From positions 2,009,501-2,073,500 of the forward strand of contig NZ_CP031395.1 of the NCBI RefSeq assembly GCF_004328645.1: a DNA stretch of 64,000 bases, read 5' to 3'. The notes beneath the pieces are model-generated. The model did no database searches and had not been told where the DNA came from. It saw nothing but the letters and a program-made list of their open reading frames with translations. Below, piece after piece: positions 37,963-46,968 of this stretch. The DNA is from Hylemonella gracilis (GTDB lineage: Bacteria; Pseudomonadota; Gammaproteobacteria; Burkholderiales; Burkholderiaceae_C). A program made the position numbers and the translations under genes. Within the stretch, counting starts at the first letter, position 1. Each line of letters opens with the position of its first letter.

Positions 37963-38693
37963 GCCAGCTCCTCCAGGTCGAGAACCTCAGCGCCGGTTAT
38001 GGCGAAGCCGTGGTGCTGAACGGTGTTTCCGTCAGGCTGGATCAGGGCAAGACCCTGGCCCTGCTCGGGCGCAACGGCACCGGCAAGACCACCTTCATGA
38101 ACACACTGGCGGGCGCGACGCGACAGCACGGCGGCAGCATCACGCTCGATGGCGTGGCTTTGCACAAGACGCCCTTGCACCTGCGCGCCGCCGCCGGCAT
38201 CGGTTGGGTGCCGCAAGAGCGCAACATCTTCAAATCACTGACGGTGGATGAAAACCTGACGGCGGTGGCGCGTCCGGGCCGCACAGGCAGGGCGGTCGCT
38301 GGTGCTTCCGCGTGGACCCCCGCGCGCGTCTACGAACTCTTCCCCCGCCTGGCCGAGCGCAAGACCAATCTTGGCTCCCAGCTCTCGGGTGGCGAGCAGC
38401 AGATGCTGGCCGTGGGCCGGGCCCTGGTGCTCAATCCCAAGCTGCTGCTGCTGGACGAGCCGCTGGAGGGCCTGGCCCCCATCATCGTGCAGGAATTGCT
38501 GCGTGCCATCGGCCGCATCACGCGCGAGGAAGGCCTCTCGGCCATCATCGTCGAGCAACATCCGCAGGCCATCCTGGCCATTTCCGACCAGGCCGCCGTC
38601 TTGGACCGTGGCACCGTGGTGCATGCGGGCACAGCGCGTGCCCTGCTGGATCAGCCCGAGTTGCTGGACAAATTGCTGGGCGTGGCGCGCTGA
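37959..38693 (+). CDS. livF: Branched-chain amino-acid-type ABC ATPase LivF
   Basis: Second ATPase, 244 aa. Walker A GRNGTGKTT is near residue 37, QERNIFKSLTVDENL follows, the signature LSGGEQQML is near 143, and Walker B is LLLDEPLEGLAP. It completes the HMGF set. A Bug-family receptor follows 48 bases later with no terminator between, so it probably belongs to the same transcript. Confidence 0.95.
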   Translation: MSQLLQVENLSAGYGEAVVLNGVSVRLDQGKTLALLGRNGTGKTTFMNTLAGATRQHGGSITLDGVALHKTPLHLRAAAGIGWVPQERNIFKSLTVDENLTAVARPGRTGRAVAGASAWTPARVYELFPRLAERKTNLGSQLSGGEQQMLAVGRALVLNPKLLLLDEPLEGLAPIIVQELLRAIGRITREEGLSAIIVEQHPQAILAISDQAAVLDRGTVVHAGTARALLDQPELLDKLLGVAR

Positions 38694-38741
38694 GGCCGCC
38701 GTGCCCTCGCCCTCGAACCCTGTTTCTACTAGGAGTAAACC

Positions 38742-39734
38742 ATGAACCGATTGAACCGGCGATCCGCTCTCGCCCTGTTGGGCACCCCGATGGTCGCGGG
38801 CTTGGCGTCCCTGTCCTCGCCGCTGGCGTTGGCGCAAAACTTCCCCAGCAAAGCGCTGCGCATCATCGTGCCCTTCGGCGCGGGCGGTGTGGCCGATCTG
38901 ACCGCGCGCATCGTCGCGCAGAAACTCAATGAACTGCTGGGCCAGCCCGTGGTGATCGAGAACAAGCCCGGTGCCGGTGGCGTGGGCGCGTCCGACCAAG
39001 TGGCCAAGTCCACGCCCGACGGCCACACGCTGCTGCTGATGTCCAACGCCACGGCGGTCAGCGCCACGTTGTTCAAGAGCCTGCCCTATGACTCGGTGAA
39101 GGACTTCACGCCGGTCAGCACCCTGGGCCTGTTCGACATCGGCGTGGTCGTCGCCAGCGACTCCAAGTACAAGACCCTGGGCGAACTGCTGGCCGATGCC
39201 AAGGCCAACCCGGGCAAGCTCAACATCGGCAGCATCAACATCGGCAGCACGCAGAACCTTTCGGCCGAGTTGTTCAAGTCCGTCGCCGGCATCGATGTGC
39301 AGATCGTTCCCTTCAACGGCACGCCCGCCGTGGTCAACGCGCTGCGCGGCAAACAGATCGACGCCGCGGTCGAAATCCTCGCGCCGGTGATGGGCCAGAT
39401 CAAGGGCGGCGCGCTGCGCGCCCTGGCCGTGACGAGCGAGAAGCGTTCGGTCGCGCTGCCCGAGGTGCAGACGACCAAGGAAGCGGGCCTGCCTGCCTAT
39501 CTCTCTTCGTCCTGGAACGCGCTGGCCGTACCCTCCGCCACGCCCAAGGCCGTGGTCGCACGCCTGCACAAGGACATCCAGACCGCGCTGGCCGACCCGG
39601 AAGTCGCCAGGAAACTGCGTGAACTCAACATCGAGCCGCGTGGCCAGACGCCCGAGCAGACAGCGGCGTTCCTCCAGTCCGAAATCAAGCGCTGGGGCGA
39701 TGTGATCGTCAAGGCCAAGATCCCGCTGCAGTAA
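38742..39734 (+). CDS. Bug/TctC-family periplasmic receptor after livF
   Basis: Extracytoplasmic receptor of 330 aa. ATG 38742 follows CTAGGAGTAAACC. Signal peptide (LNRRSALALLGTPMVAGLASL, cleavage near ALA-QN) and Bug motifs ALRIIVPFGAGGVADLTARIVA, ENKPGAGGVGASDQVAKS, LPYDSVKDFTPV and AVPSATPKAVVARLH. It appears co-transcribed with livHMGF, an odd pairing, since Bug receptors serve tripartite (TctAB) transporters rather than ABC systems. A terminator closes the unit. Confidence 0.9.
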   Translation: MNRLNRRSALALLGTPMVAGLASLSSPLALAQNFPSKALRIIVPFGAGGVADLTARIVAQKLNELLGQPVVIENKPGAGGVGASDQVAKSTPDGHTLLLMSNATAVSATLFKSLPYDSVKDFTPVSTLGLFDIGVVVASDSKYKTLGELLADAKANPGKLNIGSINIGSTQNLSAELFKSVAGIDVQIVPFNGTPAVVNALRGKQIDAAVEILAPVMGQIKGGALRALAVTSEKRSVALPEVQTTKEAGLPAYLSSSWNALAVPSATPKAVVARLHKDIQTALADPEVARKLRELNIEPRGQTPEQTAAFLQSEIKRWGDVIVKAKIPLQ

Positions 39735-39782
39735 GCAAGCGCTTCCACTTGGTTTCGCGCGGTTCGCGTAACCTCAGGCAAG

Positions 39783-39814
39783 ACAGCTGCCCATCCCGGC
39801 AGCTGTTTTTTTTT
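39783..39814 (+). terminator. Rho-independent terminator of the liv-Bug unit
   Basis: ACAGCTGCC (39783-39791) / GGCAGCTGT (39798-39806), a perfect 9-base stem with a 6-base loop, followed by eight more Ts. It lies 49 bases past the Bug gene. Confidence 0.92.
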
Positions 39815-39942
39815 ATGCCTGTCATCAAGACAATGCATCGTGACCTGCGGATCGGTGACCCCGTTGCCCTCAGAATACCCACGACCTCGGCGTCCGACGT
39901 GCAGTCTGCGCGCCGACCCACGTAACGTGACAAGGAAAAAAC

Positions 39943-41577
39943 ATGAGTTGGTTTGCACGGTTGACGGTACGTCAAAAGTTGACGGCCGGTTTTGGCGCGA
40001 TTCTTCTGATCCTGGTTTTTCTGACCTTCACAGGCTTGCGCGAGGTGGGGATCATCGAGCAGGCCTTGATGGAGAACTCCGGGAAAAACTCCATGATCCA
40101 GCGCTATGCGATCAACTTCCGCGGCAGCGCGCACGACCGCGCGATCGCCATACGTGACGTGGCCGCGTCCCTGAGCGACGTGGAATTGAGGCGCGAGGTC
40201 GGTGAAATCGAACGCCTCGCGGCCTTTTATGCGAAATCGGCGGTGCCCCTTGATCAGTTGTTGGCGCAGGACCGGTCCATCCATCCGGACGTACCGCGCC
40301 TGCTGGCCGCCATCAAGGCGACGGAGGCCCAGGTGCTGCCCTTGATCGACAAGGTGATTCAGCTGCGCGGCGAGGGCCGGCGTGAAGAGGCGCAGCAGAT
40401 TGTCTGGCGCGAATTGAAGCCGCTGTTCGTCGAATGGCTGGCTCGCATCAATGCCCTGATCGACTTCGAGGAGAACTTGATCCAGCGGCGTCTCACCGAA
40501 GCCCAGGGCACCGCGACCGGGTTCTCGACCCTGATGATCGCCTGGACGGTTGTGGCGGTGCTGCTGGGCGCGGCCGCCGCTACGCTGATCGCCCGCGCGG
40601 TGACGCGTGCCCTGGGCGCCGAACCCTGGCAGGTCAAGGCGGTGGCGGACGACATCCGCTCCGGCAACCTGGCTGCCGAAATCGACACCCATGGCGCGGC
40701 AGAGGACAGCGTGATGGCGGCCATGAAATCGATGCGGGATGGCCTGCTGAAAGTGGTCTCGGGCGTACGGACCTCCGCACAGCAGGTGGCGGTTTCCGCT
40801 GTCGAGATCGAGCGGGGTAACCAGGATCTGTCCGCGCGCACCGAAAACCAGGCCAGCGCCCTGGAACAGACTGCGGCCTCCATGGAAGAGTTGGGCTCCA
40901 CCGTGCGGCAGAACGCCGACAGCGCGCAGCAGGCCAACCAATTGGCCCAGAGTGCCAGCGCGGTGGCGATGCAGGGGGGTGAGGTGATGATCCAGGTGGT
41001 CGAAACCATGAAGGACATCAACACCAGCGCGCGCAAGATCGCCGACATCATCAGCGTGATCGACGGCATCGCCTTCCAGACCAACATCCTGGCGCTCAAC
41101 GCCGCGGTGGAAGCCGCGCGTGCGGGCGAACAGGGCCGAGGTTTTGCCGTCGTCGCGGGTGAAGTGCGCAGCCTGGCCGGACGCAGCGCGGACGCGGCCC
41201 GCGAGATCAAGGCACTGATTTCAGCGAGCGTCCAGCGGGTGGAGCAGGGCGGCACGCTGGTGGACCGGGCCGGCGCGACCATGGACGAAGTGGTGGCCAG
41301 CATCCGCCGCGTGACCGACCTCATGGGCGAGATCAGCACCGCCAGCGCCGAGCAAAGCGCGGGCGTCCTGGAGGTGGGCGAAGCCATCAGCGGCATGGAC
41401 CAGACCACGCAACAGAACGCAGCGCTGGTCGAGCAGATGACCTCCGCGGCGGTGGATCTCAAGCACCAGTCGCAGGGGCTGGTGCAGGCCGTCGCGGTGT
41501 TCCGGCTCGCGGATTCGGTGCCCGTCGCTCCCGCCTTGGGGCGGTCCGCGCGGCCGGGCTTGCTCAGCTTGGCTTGA
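39943..41577 (+). CDS. Methyl-accepting chemotaxis protein (4-helix-bundle sensor)
   Basis: Transmembrane chemoreceptor, 544 aa. The first membrane helix ([16 protein letters not shown], 14-29) is followed by a 4HB-type periplasmic domain to about 190, the second helix and a HAMP domain (about 190-265). The cytoplasmic tip [45 protein letters not shown] segment is canonical. ATG 39943 follows AAGGAAAAAAC. It sits between transporter genes for aromatic or organic acids, so attraction to such compounds is possible. The 208-base gap before it holds the liv terminator and no clear sigma-28 promoter. Confidence 0.95.
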   Translation: MSWFARLTVRQKLTAGFGAILLILVFLTFTGLREVGIIEQALMENSGKNSMIQRYAINFRGSAHDRAIAIRDVAASLSDVELRREVGEIERLAAFYAKSAVPLDQLLAQDRSIHPDVPRLLAAIKATEAQVLPLIDKVIQLRGEGRREEAQQIVWRELKPLFVEWLARINALIDFEENLIQRRLTEAQGTATGFSTLMIAWTVVAVLLGAAAATLIARAVTRALGAEPWQVKAVADDIRSGNLAAEIDTHGAAEDSVMAAMKSMRDGLLKVVSGVRTSAQQVAVSAVEIERGNQDLSARTENQASALEQTAASMEELGSTVRQNADSAQQANQLAQSASAVAMQGGEVMIQVVETMKDINTSARKIADIISVIDGIAFQTNILALNAAVEAARAGEQGRGFAVVAGEVRSLAGRSADAAREIKALISASVQRVEQGGTLVDRAGATMDEVVASIRRVTDLMGEISTASAEQSAGVLEVGEAISGMDQTTQQNAALVEQMTSAAVDLKHQSQGLVQAVAVFRLADSVPVAPALGRSARPGLLSLA

Positions 41578-42556
41578 TGTTGGCGGCCAGGACCACCGGC
41601 TTCCAGCGCGCGAGCTCGGCACGGATGTGTTCACCGAACTTTTCCGGTGTGGTCGGGGCGGCGATGGCGCCTTCGGTTTGCAGGCGCGCCTTCAGCTCCG
41701 GCGCGTTGAGCGCCTGGTTGATGTGGGTGTTGAGCTTGCGCACGATGTCCGCCGGCACGCCGGTGGGCACGACGATGCCATACCACTGGTCCGCCTCGAA
41801 GCCGGGGTAGCCACTCTCGGCCACCGTGGGCACATCGGGCAGCACATCGAGCCGTCGCGTGCTGGAGACGGCGATGGCGCGCAGCTGCCCGGTCTTGAAG
41901 AAGGGCAGCAATGCGGGCGCGCCCGTGAAGATGACCTGCGTCTGACCCGCCACCAGATCCTGCACGGCGGGCGCGGTGCCTTTGTAGGGCACATGGATCA
42001 GGTCGGTCTTGGTCTGCAGCTTCAGGTACTCCGTCGTCAGATGGGCCGCGCTGCCATTGCCGCCCGAGCCGTAGTTCAGCTTACCGGGGTTTGCCTGCGC
42101 ATAGGCGACCAGATCCTTCAGCGTCTTGGCGGGCACCGAGGGATGCACCGCCAGCACGTTGACGACGTTGGCCACCCAGGCCACGGGTGTGAAGTCCTTG
42201 ATCGGGTCGTAAGGCAGTTTGGGATAGATGTGCGGGTTGACCGCCAGCGTGCCGATGTGTCCCATGAACAGGGTGTAGCCATCGGGTGTCGCGTGGGCGG
42301 CCTTGTCCGCGCCGACCGAGCCGCCCGCGCCGCCGATGTTTTCGATCACCACCGATTGGCCCATGGACTTCGTGAGCTCCTGGCCGATCGCGCGACCGAG
42401 GATGTCCGCGCTGCCACCGGGCGTGAAGGGCACGATGAGGCGGATCGGTCTGCTGGGGTAGCTGGCCGCGCCTTGCGCCCGCGCGCTGCTGGCGCCGGTC
42501 AGCGCCAGGGCTCCCAGCATGGTCAGTGTCGCATCGCGGCGATTCGGATGGGTCAT
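41564..42556 (-). CDS. Bug/TctC-family periplasmic receptor (orphan)
   Basis: Receptor of 330 aa from ATG 42556 (GGAGACAGACGAC upstream). A twin-arginine-like start ([15 protein letters not shown], cleavage near ARA-QG) is followed by Bug motifs [51 protein letters not shown] and [17 protein letters not shown]. No membrane partners lie nearby. Its 3' end overlaps the convergent chemoreceptor gene by 14 bases. Ligand unknown. Confidence 0.9.
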   Translation of the reverse strand: MTHPNRRDATLTMLGALALTGASSARAQGAASYPSRPIRLIVPFTPGGSADILGRAIGQELTKSMGQSVVIENIGGAGGSVGADKAAHATPDGYTLFMGHIGTLAVNPHIYPKLPYDPIKDFTPVAWVANVVNVLAVHPSVPAKTLKDLVAYAQANPGKLNYGSGGNGSAAHLTTEYLKLQTKTDLIHVPYKGTAPAVQDLVAGQTQVIFTGAPALLPFFKTGQLRAIAVSSTRRLDVLPDVPTVAESGYPGFEADQWYGIVVPTGVPADIVRKLNTHINQALNAPELKARLQTEGAIAAPTTPEKFGEHIRAELARWKPVVLAANIKPS

Positions 42557-42689
42557 GTCGTCTGTCTCCGGTGTTGTGGTTTTTGCCTGCGGCTCGCGAC
42601 CGCAGGCACATGAGGTGCCGCAGTGTAGTGGAGCTCGGGCCAAGATCCGGCGAGGCGCGTGACAGGCGTCCCGGCGGACCGCTGCGAAG

Positions 42690-43568
42690 TCAGCCCGCCG
42701 GCGTCCCGGTCGTGCGCGTGCGCCTGCGCGCCAGCAGCAGCAAGGCCAGGGCGGCCGAGGCCAGCATCAGCAGCAGACTGACCGCGTTGAGCACCGGCGT
42801 GGCGCCTTCGCGCATGCGGCCGTACATCAGCACGGTCAGCGGCGCGTCCGAACCCACCAGCATCAATGTGGTGTTGAAGTTCTCGAAGGACATCAGAAAG
42901 GCCATGGCCGCCGCGCCCGCCATGCTGGGCCGCAGCCAGGGCAGGGTGATGGTGCGCAGCACGGTGAAACGGCTGGCGCCCAGGTCCAGCGCGGCCTCTT
43001 CCAGGGAGCGGTCGAAGCGGCGCAGGCGCGCGGCGATGGTCAGCGTGGCGATGGTGGCGATGTAGCAGAACTGCCCCAGGATGACCAGGGGCAGGCCGGG
43101 GCGCAGGAAGTCCAATTCCAGGCCCCAGGTCTCGTCGGCGAAATTGGCCAGGCGACTGGCGAAGGCCAGGATGGAGATGCCCAGGATGACGCCGGGGATG
43201 ACCAGTGGCGCCATGCTCAACAGTGCCAGCGCGCGTTTGCCCGGGAAGTCGAAGCGTTCCAGCAGGAAGGCGTTGCAGGTGCCCACCACCACCGACAGCA
43301 GCGTGACCCACAACGCCACCCAGGCGCTGACGACGATGCTGCCCAGCAACTCGGCATCATGCAGCAGGCCGGTGCGCCCGCCGTTCTCACCGGTGGCCAG
43401 GAACCAGTCCAGCGTGAAGCCCTGCCAGGGCGGCGTGGGGTAGTCCGCGTTGTTAAAGGCGAAGACCGCCACCACGGTCAGCGGCAGGAAGAGGAAGACG
43501 AAGAAGCCGAGCACGAACAGGCCCAGGCCGTGGCGCTGGCTGGCGGAACGGGGCAGGCTGGGAATCAT
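42690..43568 (-). CDS. potC: Polyamine-type ABC permease (PotC-like)
   Basis: Inner-membrane permease of 292 aa with six hydrophobic segments. The EAA coupling motif is EEAALDLGASRFTVLRTITLPWLRP, near residue 190. It is the last gene of a potD-A-B-C ordered minus-strand operon, 46 bases after potB. Substrate within the spermidine/putrescine class is not settled by sequence. Confidence 0.9.
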   Translation of the reverse strand: MIPSLPRSASQRHGLGLFVLGFFVFLFLPLTVVAVFAFNNADYPTPPWQGFTLDWFLATGENGGRTGLLHDAELLGSIVVSAWVALWVTLLSVVVGTCNAFLLERFDFPGKRALALLSMAPLVIPGVILGISILAFASRLANFADETWGLELDFLRPGLPLVILGQFCYIATIATLTIAARLRRFDRSLEEAALDLGASRFTVLRTITLPWLRPSMAGAAAMAFLMSFENFNTTLMLVGSDAPLTVLMYGRMREGATPVLNAVSLLLMLASAALALLLLARRRTRTTGTPAG

Positions 43569-43614
43569 GGTGTGCTCTTCGCGCGCGCGTTCACGACGTT
43601 GACCGGTCCTTGCT

Positions 43615-44484
43615 TCACGTCGACTGCATCACGGCGCCCAGCCGCTGCTGCGTCAGTCTCAGGCCGGCCCACACCAGCAGGCTGGACAGCACCAGCAGCA
43701 GGAAGCCGAAGGCCGCGCCCTGGTTCCAGTTGAAGCGGGTGATGAACTGGGTGTAGATCTGCTCGGTGAACCAGAGCGAGTTCTTGCCGCCCAGCAGCGT
43801 GGGCGTCAGGTAATTGCCCAGGCAGAGCATGAAGACCACGATGGAGCCCGAGGCCATGCCTGGCGCCGCGTGCGGGATCACGATGCGCCAGAGGATGCTG
43901 GCATGGCTGCCGCCCAGATCGTAGGCGGCCTCGATCAGGCTGTTGTCCAGGCTTTCCAGGCTGTTGACCAGCGGGATCACCATGAAGAGCAGCGAGGCGT
44001 AGACCAGGCCCACCAGGATGGTGGCGTCGTGATAGAGCAGTTCCACCGGCTGCGCGGCCAGGCCCGTGGACTGCAGCAGGCTGGAGACCACGCCGGTCTC
44101 GCGCAGCAGGATCAGCCAGCCCAGGGTGCGCACCATTTCGCTGACCCAGAAGGGCAGCAGGCACAGCACCAGCAGCGCCATCTTGGCGCGGCCTTGCGCG
44201 ACCTTGGCGATGTGCCAGGCCACGGGAAAGGCCAGCAGCAGGGTCATACCCGTGGCCAGCAGCGAGATCACGGCGGTGCGCACATAGGTGCGCCAATAGA
44301 GCGGCTCGTCGACGAAGGTGCGGTACGGGTCCAGACTGAAGGCATATTCGCCCGGCCCCACGCGCGCCTGCAGCGATAGCAGCAGCAGGTCGACATGGGG
44401 CAGCACGACCAAGGCACCCAGCCACAGCAGCGCGGGTGCCAGCAGCAAGGCAAGCATCCAGCGGCGGTGAGAAGGCGGTTCCAT
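43615..44484 (-). CDS. potB: Polyamine-type ABC permease (PotB-like)
   Basis: Permease of 289 aa from ATG 44484 (MEPPSHRRWMLALLLAPALLW). A start at 44535 would overlap potA. EAA motif IEAAYDLGGSHASILWRIVIPHAAPG; LPFWVSEMVRTLGWLILL is typical of PotB/PotH. It follows potA by 35 bases. Confidence 0.9.
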   Translation of the reverse strand: MEPPSHRRWMLALLLAPALLWLGALVVLPHVDLLLLSLQARVGPGEYAFSLDPYRTFVDEPLYWRTYVRTAVISLLATGMTLLLAFPVAWHIAKVAQGRAKMALLVLCLLPFWVSEMVRTLGWLILLRETGVVSSLLQSTGLAAQPVELLYHDATILVGLVYASLLFMVIPLVNSLESLDNSLIEAAYDLGGSHASILWRIVIPHAAPGMASGSIVVFMLCLGNYLTPTLLGGKNSLWFTEQIYTQFITRFNWNQGAAFGFLLLVLSSLLVWAGLRLTQQRLGAVMQST

Positions 44485-44519
44485 GGGGCCGGGGTGGGTG
44501 ATGGCTTGCCGAGGCCGGC

Positions 44520-45647
44520 TCAGGCCGAAAAGCACCAGGCCTGCTCGGGCCGGTAGCTGAACAGCACGGCATCGCCGGGGCGCAGGTCGGCCAGGCGGCC
44601 GGTGAGCGGCAGGGCGATGTTCAGGAGCTGGCCGCTGTCGTCCTCGCGCACCTGCACCGTGGAGTTGCCACCGTCGAACAGCAGGCTTTGCACTCGGGCG
44701 TGCCAGCGTGGTTCTTCCGCAGCCTGCGCCAGTTCGCTGGCGGCGCGGCCGATCTCCATGGCCTCGGGGCGCACGAAGAGCTGTGCCGCGTCCCCCGTGC
44801 GCAAGCCTCGGGCATTGCCGGCCCGGCGTGCCCGCAGCGCGAGGCCGCTGGCGGTGCGCAAGGTGATCAGTTCGCCCTCGACCTGATCCACGCGGCCTTC
44901 CACGCGGTTGTTGTGACCAACAAACCCCGCGACGAAGGCGCTGGCCGGTTCGTAATACAGCTGCTGCGGGCGGCCGACCTGCTCGAAGCGGCCCTGGTTC
45001 ATCACCGCCACCTGGTCGGACATCACAAGCGCCTCGGACTGGTCGTGCGTGATGTAGACGAAGGTCGTGCCGACCTCGGCCTGCAATTGCTTGAGCTCCA
45101 CCTTCATGTGCTCGCGCAGCTTCATGTCGAGCGCGCCCAGCGGCTCGTCGAGCAGCAGCAGCGCTGGTTCGAGCACCAACGCGCGAGCGATGGCCACGCG
45201 CTGCTTCTGCCCACCGGAGAGTTGTTCAATGCGCTTGTCATCGATGCCGGGCAGGCCCACGCGCTTCAGCATGTCACGCACCTTGTCCCGTGCCACCGCG
45301 CGCTTGACCTTGCGCGCGCCGCCGCGCTGCGTCAGACCGTAGGCGATGTTCTCGCCCACGCTCATCATCGGGAACAGCGCGAGGTGCTGGAACACCATGT
45401 TCACCGGGCGCCGGTTGGGCGGCACGCCCAGCATGGACGCGCCCTTGATGCGGATGTCACCCGCGTCAGGCGTGATGAACCCCGCGACCATGCGCAGCAG
45501 CGTGGTCTTGCCGCAGCCCGAGGGGCCGAGGATGGAGAAGAAAGAGCCGCGTTGGACCGACAGGCTCAGGTCTTCGACCGCCGTGTAAGCGCCGTAACGC
45601 TTGGCGACGGCGCGCAGGTCGAGGTCGGGTTCGTCGCCGTTCACCAC
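44520..45647 (-). CDS. potA: Polyamine-type ABC ATPase (PotA-like)
   Basis: ATPase of 375 aa with a C-terminal TOBE regulatory domain (about 280-375). Walker A GPSGCGKTT is near residue 39, Q-loop VFQHLALFPMMSV, signature LSGGQKQRVAIARAL, and Walker B LLLLDEPLGALD. No ATG fits: GTG 45647 or the adjacent GTG 45644 gives a normal length, with AGG just upstream. It lies 53 bases after potD. Confidence 0.92.
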   Translation of the reverse strand: MVNGDEPDLDLRAVAKRYGAYTAVEDLSLSVQRGSFFSILGPSGCGKTTLLRMVAGFITPDAGDIRIKGASMLGVPPNRRPVNMVFQHLALFPMMSVGENIAYGLTQRGGARKVKRAVARDKVRDMLKRVGLPGIDDKRIEQLSGGQKQRVAIARALVLEPALLLLDEPLGALDMKLREHMKVELKQLQAEVGTTFVYITHDQSEALVMSDQVAVMNQGRFEQVGRPQQLYYEPASAFVAGFVGHNNRVEGRVDQVEGELITLRTASGLALRARRAGNARGLRTGDAAQLFVRPEAMEIGRAASELAQAAEEPRWHARVQSLLFDGGNSTVQVREDDSGQLLNIALPLTGRLADLRPGDAVLFSYRPEQAWCFSA

Positions 45648-45700
45648 GCGCCTGCGTCGGGAGACATCGACATGCGGGATCGTTTCATCAGGGCAGGCCC

Positions 45701-46765
45701 TTACTGCGCGGCCTTGACGCGATCCAGGATACGGCCTTCGATGTCCTCGACGCCAGCGGGAACGGCCGGGTACCACTTGATGTTCTTCAACGCGGCTTCG
45801 GGGAAGCTGTCGGCGAACTGCTTCTTCAGCGTCTCGTTCATCAATTGATCCGCGCCCTTGCTGGCGGTGAAGTTGCCGGCCGCGCTCGCGACCTTGGCCG
45901 CGATCTCGGGGCGCAGGTTGAAGTTGATCCAGGCGTAGGCGGCGGCGTCGTTGCGGCCCTTGGCCGGGATGGCATAGGTGTCAACCCAGCCCAAGGCGCC
46001 GGACTTGGGCGCGATGAACTTGATCTCTGGCTGGGTCTTGTTCAGCGCCCAGCCGCCCGTGTCCCACATCATGGCCGTGGTGAGCTCACCCGAGCGCAGG
46101 CCGGCCAGCAATTGATCCTTGCCGTCCCAGTAGAACTTGACGTTCTTCTTGCAGTTGATCAGGGTCTGGCCGACCTCGGTCATCAGCGCCGCGTAGGCCT
46201 TGGCGTCGTTGTAGAGCGCGAAGGGGTTCTTGCCGCTGGCGAAGGCGAAGGCGATCAGGGTGGGGCGCTTCAGGCGCATGCTGACCTTGCCGGCGTTCTC
46301 GGGGGCGCAGAGGTCGGGGTAGTCGCTGGCCTTGGACAGCTTGGTGTTGACCACCAGGCCGTCCGTGCCCCAGATGTGGGGCAGGCCGTAGACCTTACCG
46401 TCCACGCGGGTGTTGGCCTGGGTGGCTTCCAGCATGGAGGGAATGAACAGCTCGCGCTTGATCTTGGACAGGTCCAGCGGCTTGTAGATGCGGAACTCCG
46501 TCTGTGGCCCCGCGATGCGGTCCTGGCTGGGCTGGGCCAGGTCAAAGCCCGCGCCCCCCGTGGCGCGCAACTTGGAAATCATCTCTTCGTTGTTGGAGAG
46601 GGTGATCTCGACCTTGATGCCGGTCTCCTTGGTGAACTGCTCCACCACGTCCTTGGGGGCATAGTCGGCCCAGGTCAGCAGACGCAGGGTCTTGTTCTGG
46701 GCCTGGGCCAGGCCGGTGGCAAGGGCCAGGGCGGCCAGGGTGATGCAGGTCAAGGTGCGCTTCAT
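45701..46765 (-). CDS. potD: Polyamine-type ABC substrate-binding protein (PotD-like)
   Basis: Periplasmic receptor of 354 aa, first gene of the operon. Signal peptide MKRTLTCITLAALALATGLAQA, then LRLLTWADYAPKDVVEQFTKETG, YGLPHIWGTDGLVVNT and the ligand-side AMMWDTGGW region. These fit the PotD/PotF superfamily. Some PotD-like receptors bind compounds other than polyamines, so the ligand is tentative. Confidence 0.92.
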   Translation of the reverse strand: MKRTLTCITLAALALATGLAQAQNKTLRLLTWADYAPKDVVEQFTKETGIKVEITLSNNEEMISKLRATGGAGFDLAQPSQDRIAGPQTEFRIYKPLDLSKIKRELFIPSMLEATQANTRVDGKVYGLPHIWGTDGLVVNTKLSKASDYPDLCAPENAGKVSMRLKRPTLIAFAFASGKNPFALYNDAKAYAALMTEVGQTLINCKKNVKFYWDGKDQLLAGLRSGELTTAMMWDTGGWALNKTQPEIKFIAPKSGALGWVDTYAIPAKGRNDAAAYAWINFNLRPEIAAKVASAAGNFTASKGADQLMNETLKKQFADSFPEAALKNIKWYPAVPAGVEDIEGRILDRVKAAQ

Positions 46766-46886
46766 GGGGACTCGCTTTCTCGCGAAAAAATCAAGAATGC
46801 CGTGAACGTGGACAGGCCGTGGCGGTGGTCGCTTCCCCCGCAGGTGGCAGGCGTCACGTCACGTTACCACAGCATTTTTGATGCCT

Positions 46887-46903
46887 GGTGACAGACCGTC
46901 ACC
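46887..46903. promoter_or_regulatory. Inverted repeat upstream of potDABC
   Basis: GGTGAC-AGACC-GTCACC, perfect 6-base arms with a 5-base centre, in the 203-base gap between the aminotransferase and potD. A smaller dyad GCAT-TTTTG-ATGC (46872-46884) and a GTCACGTCACG direct repeat lie closer to potD. Candidate operator region; no regulator identified. Confidence 0.45.
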
Positions 46904-46968
46904 ACCACGGCGTTCGTCTCGCCGACGCCCGCGCCCGTGCAGGCATCAGATGCCTCCCCTGGCGCCGC

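Noticed and set aside
39735..39942. Sigma-28 promoter for the chemoreceptor
   Set aside because: No TAAA-N15-GCCGATAA-like pair was found in the gap.
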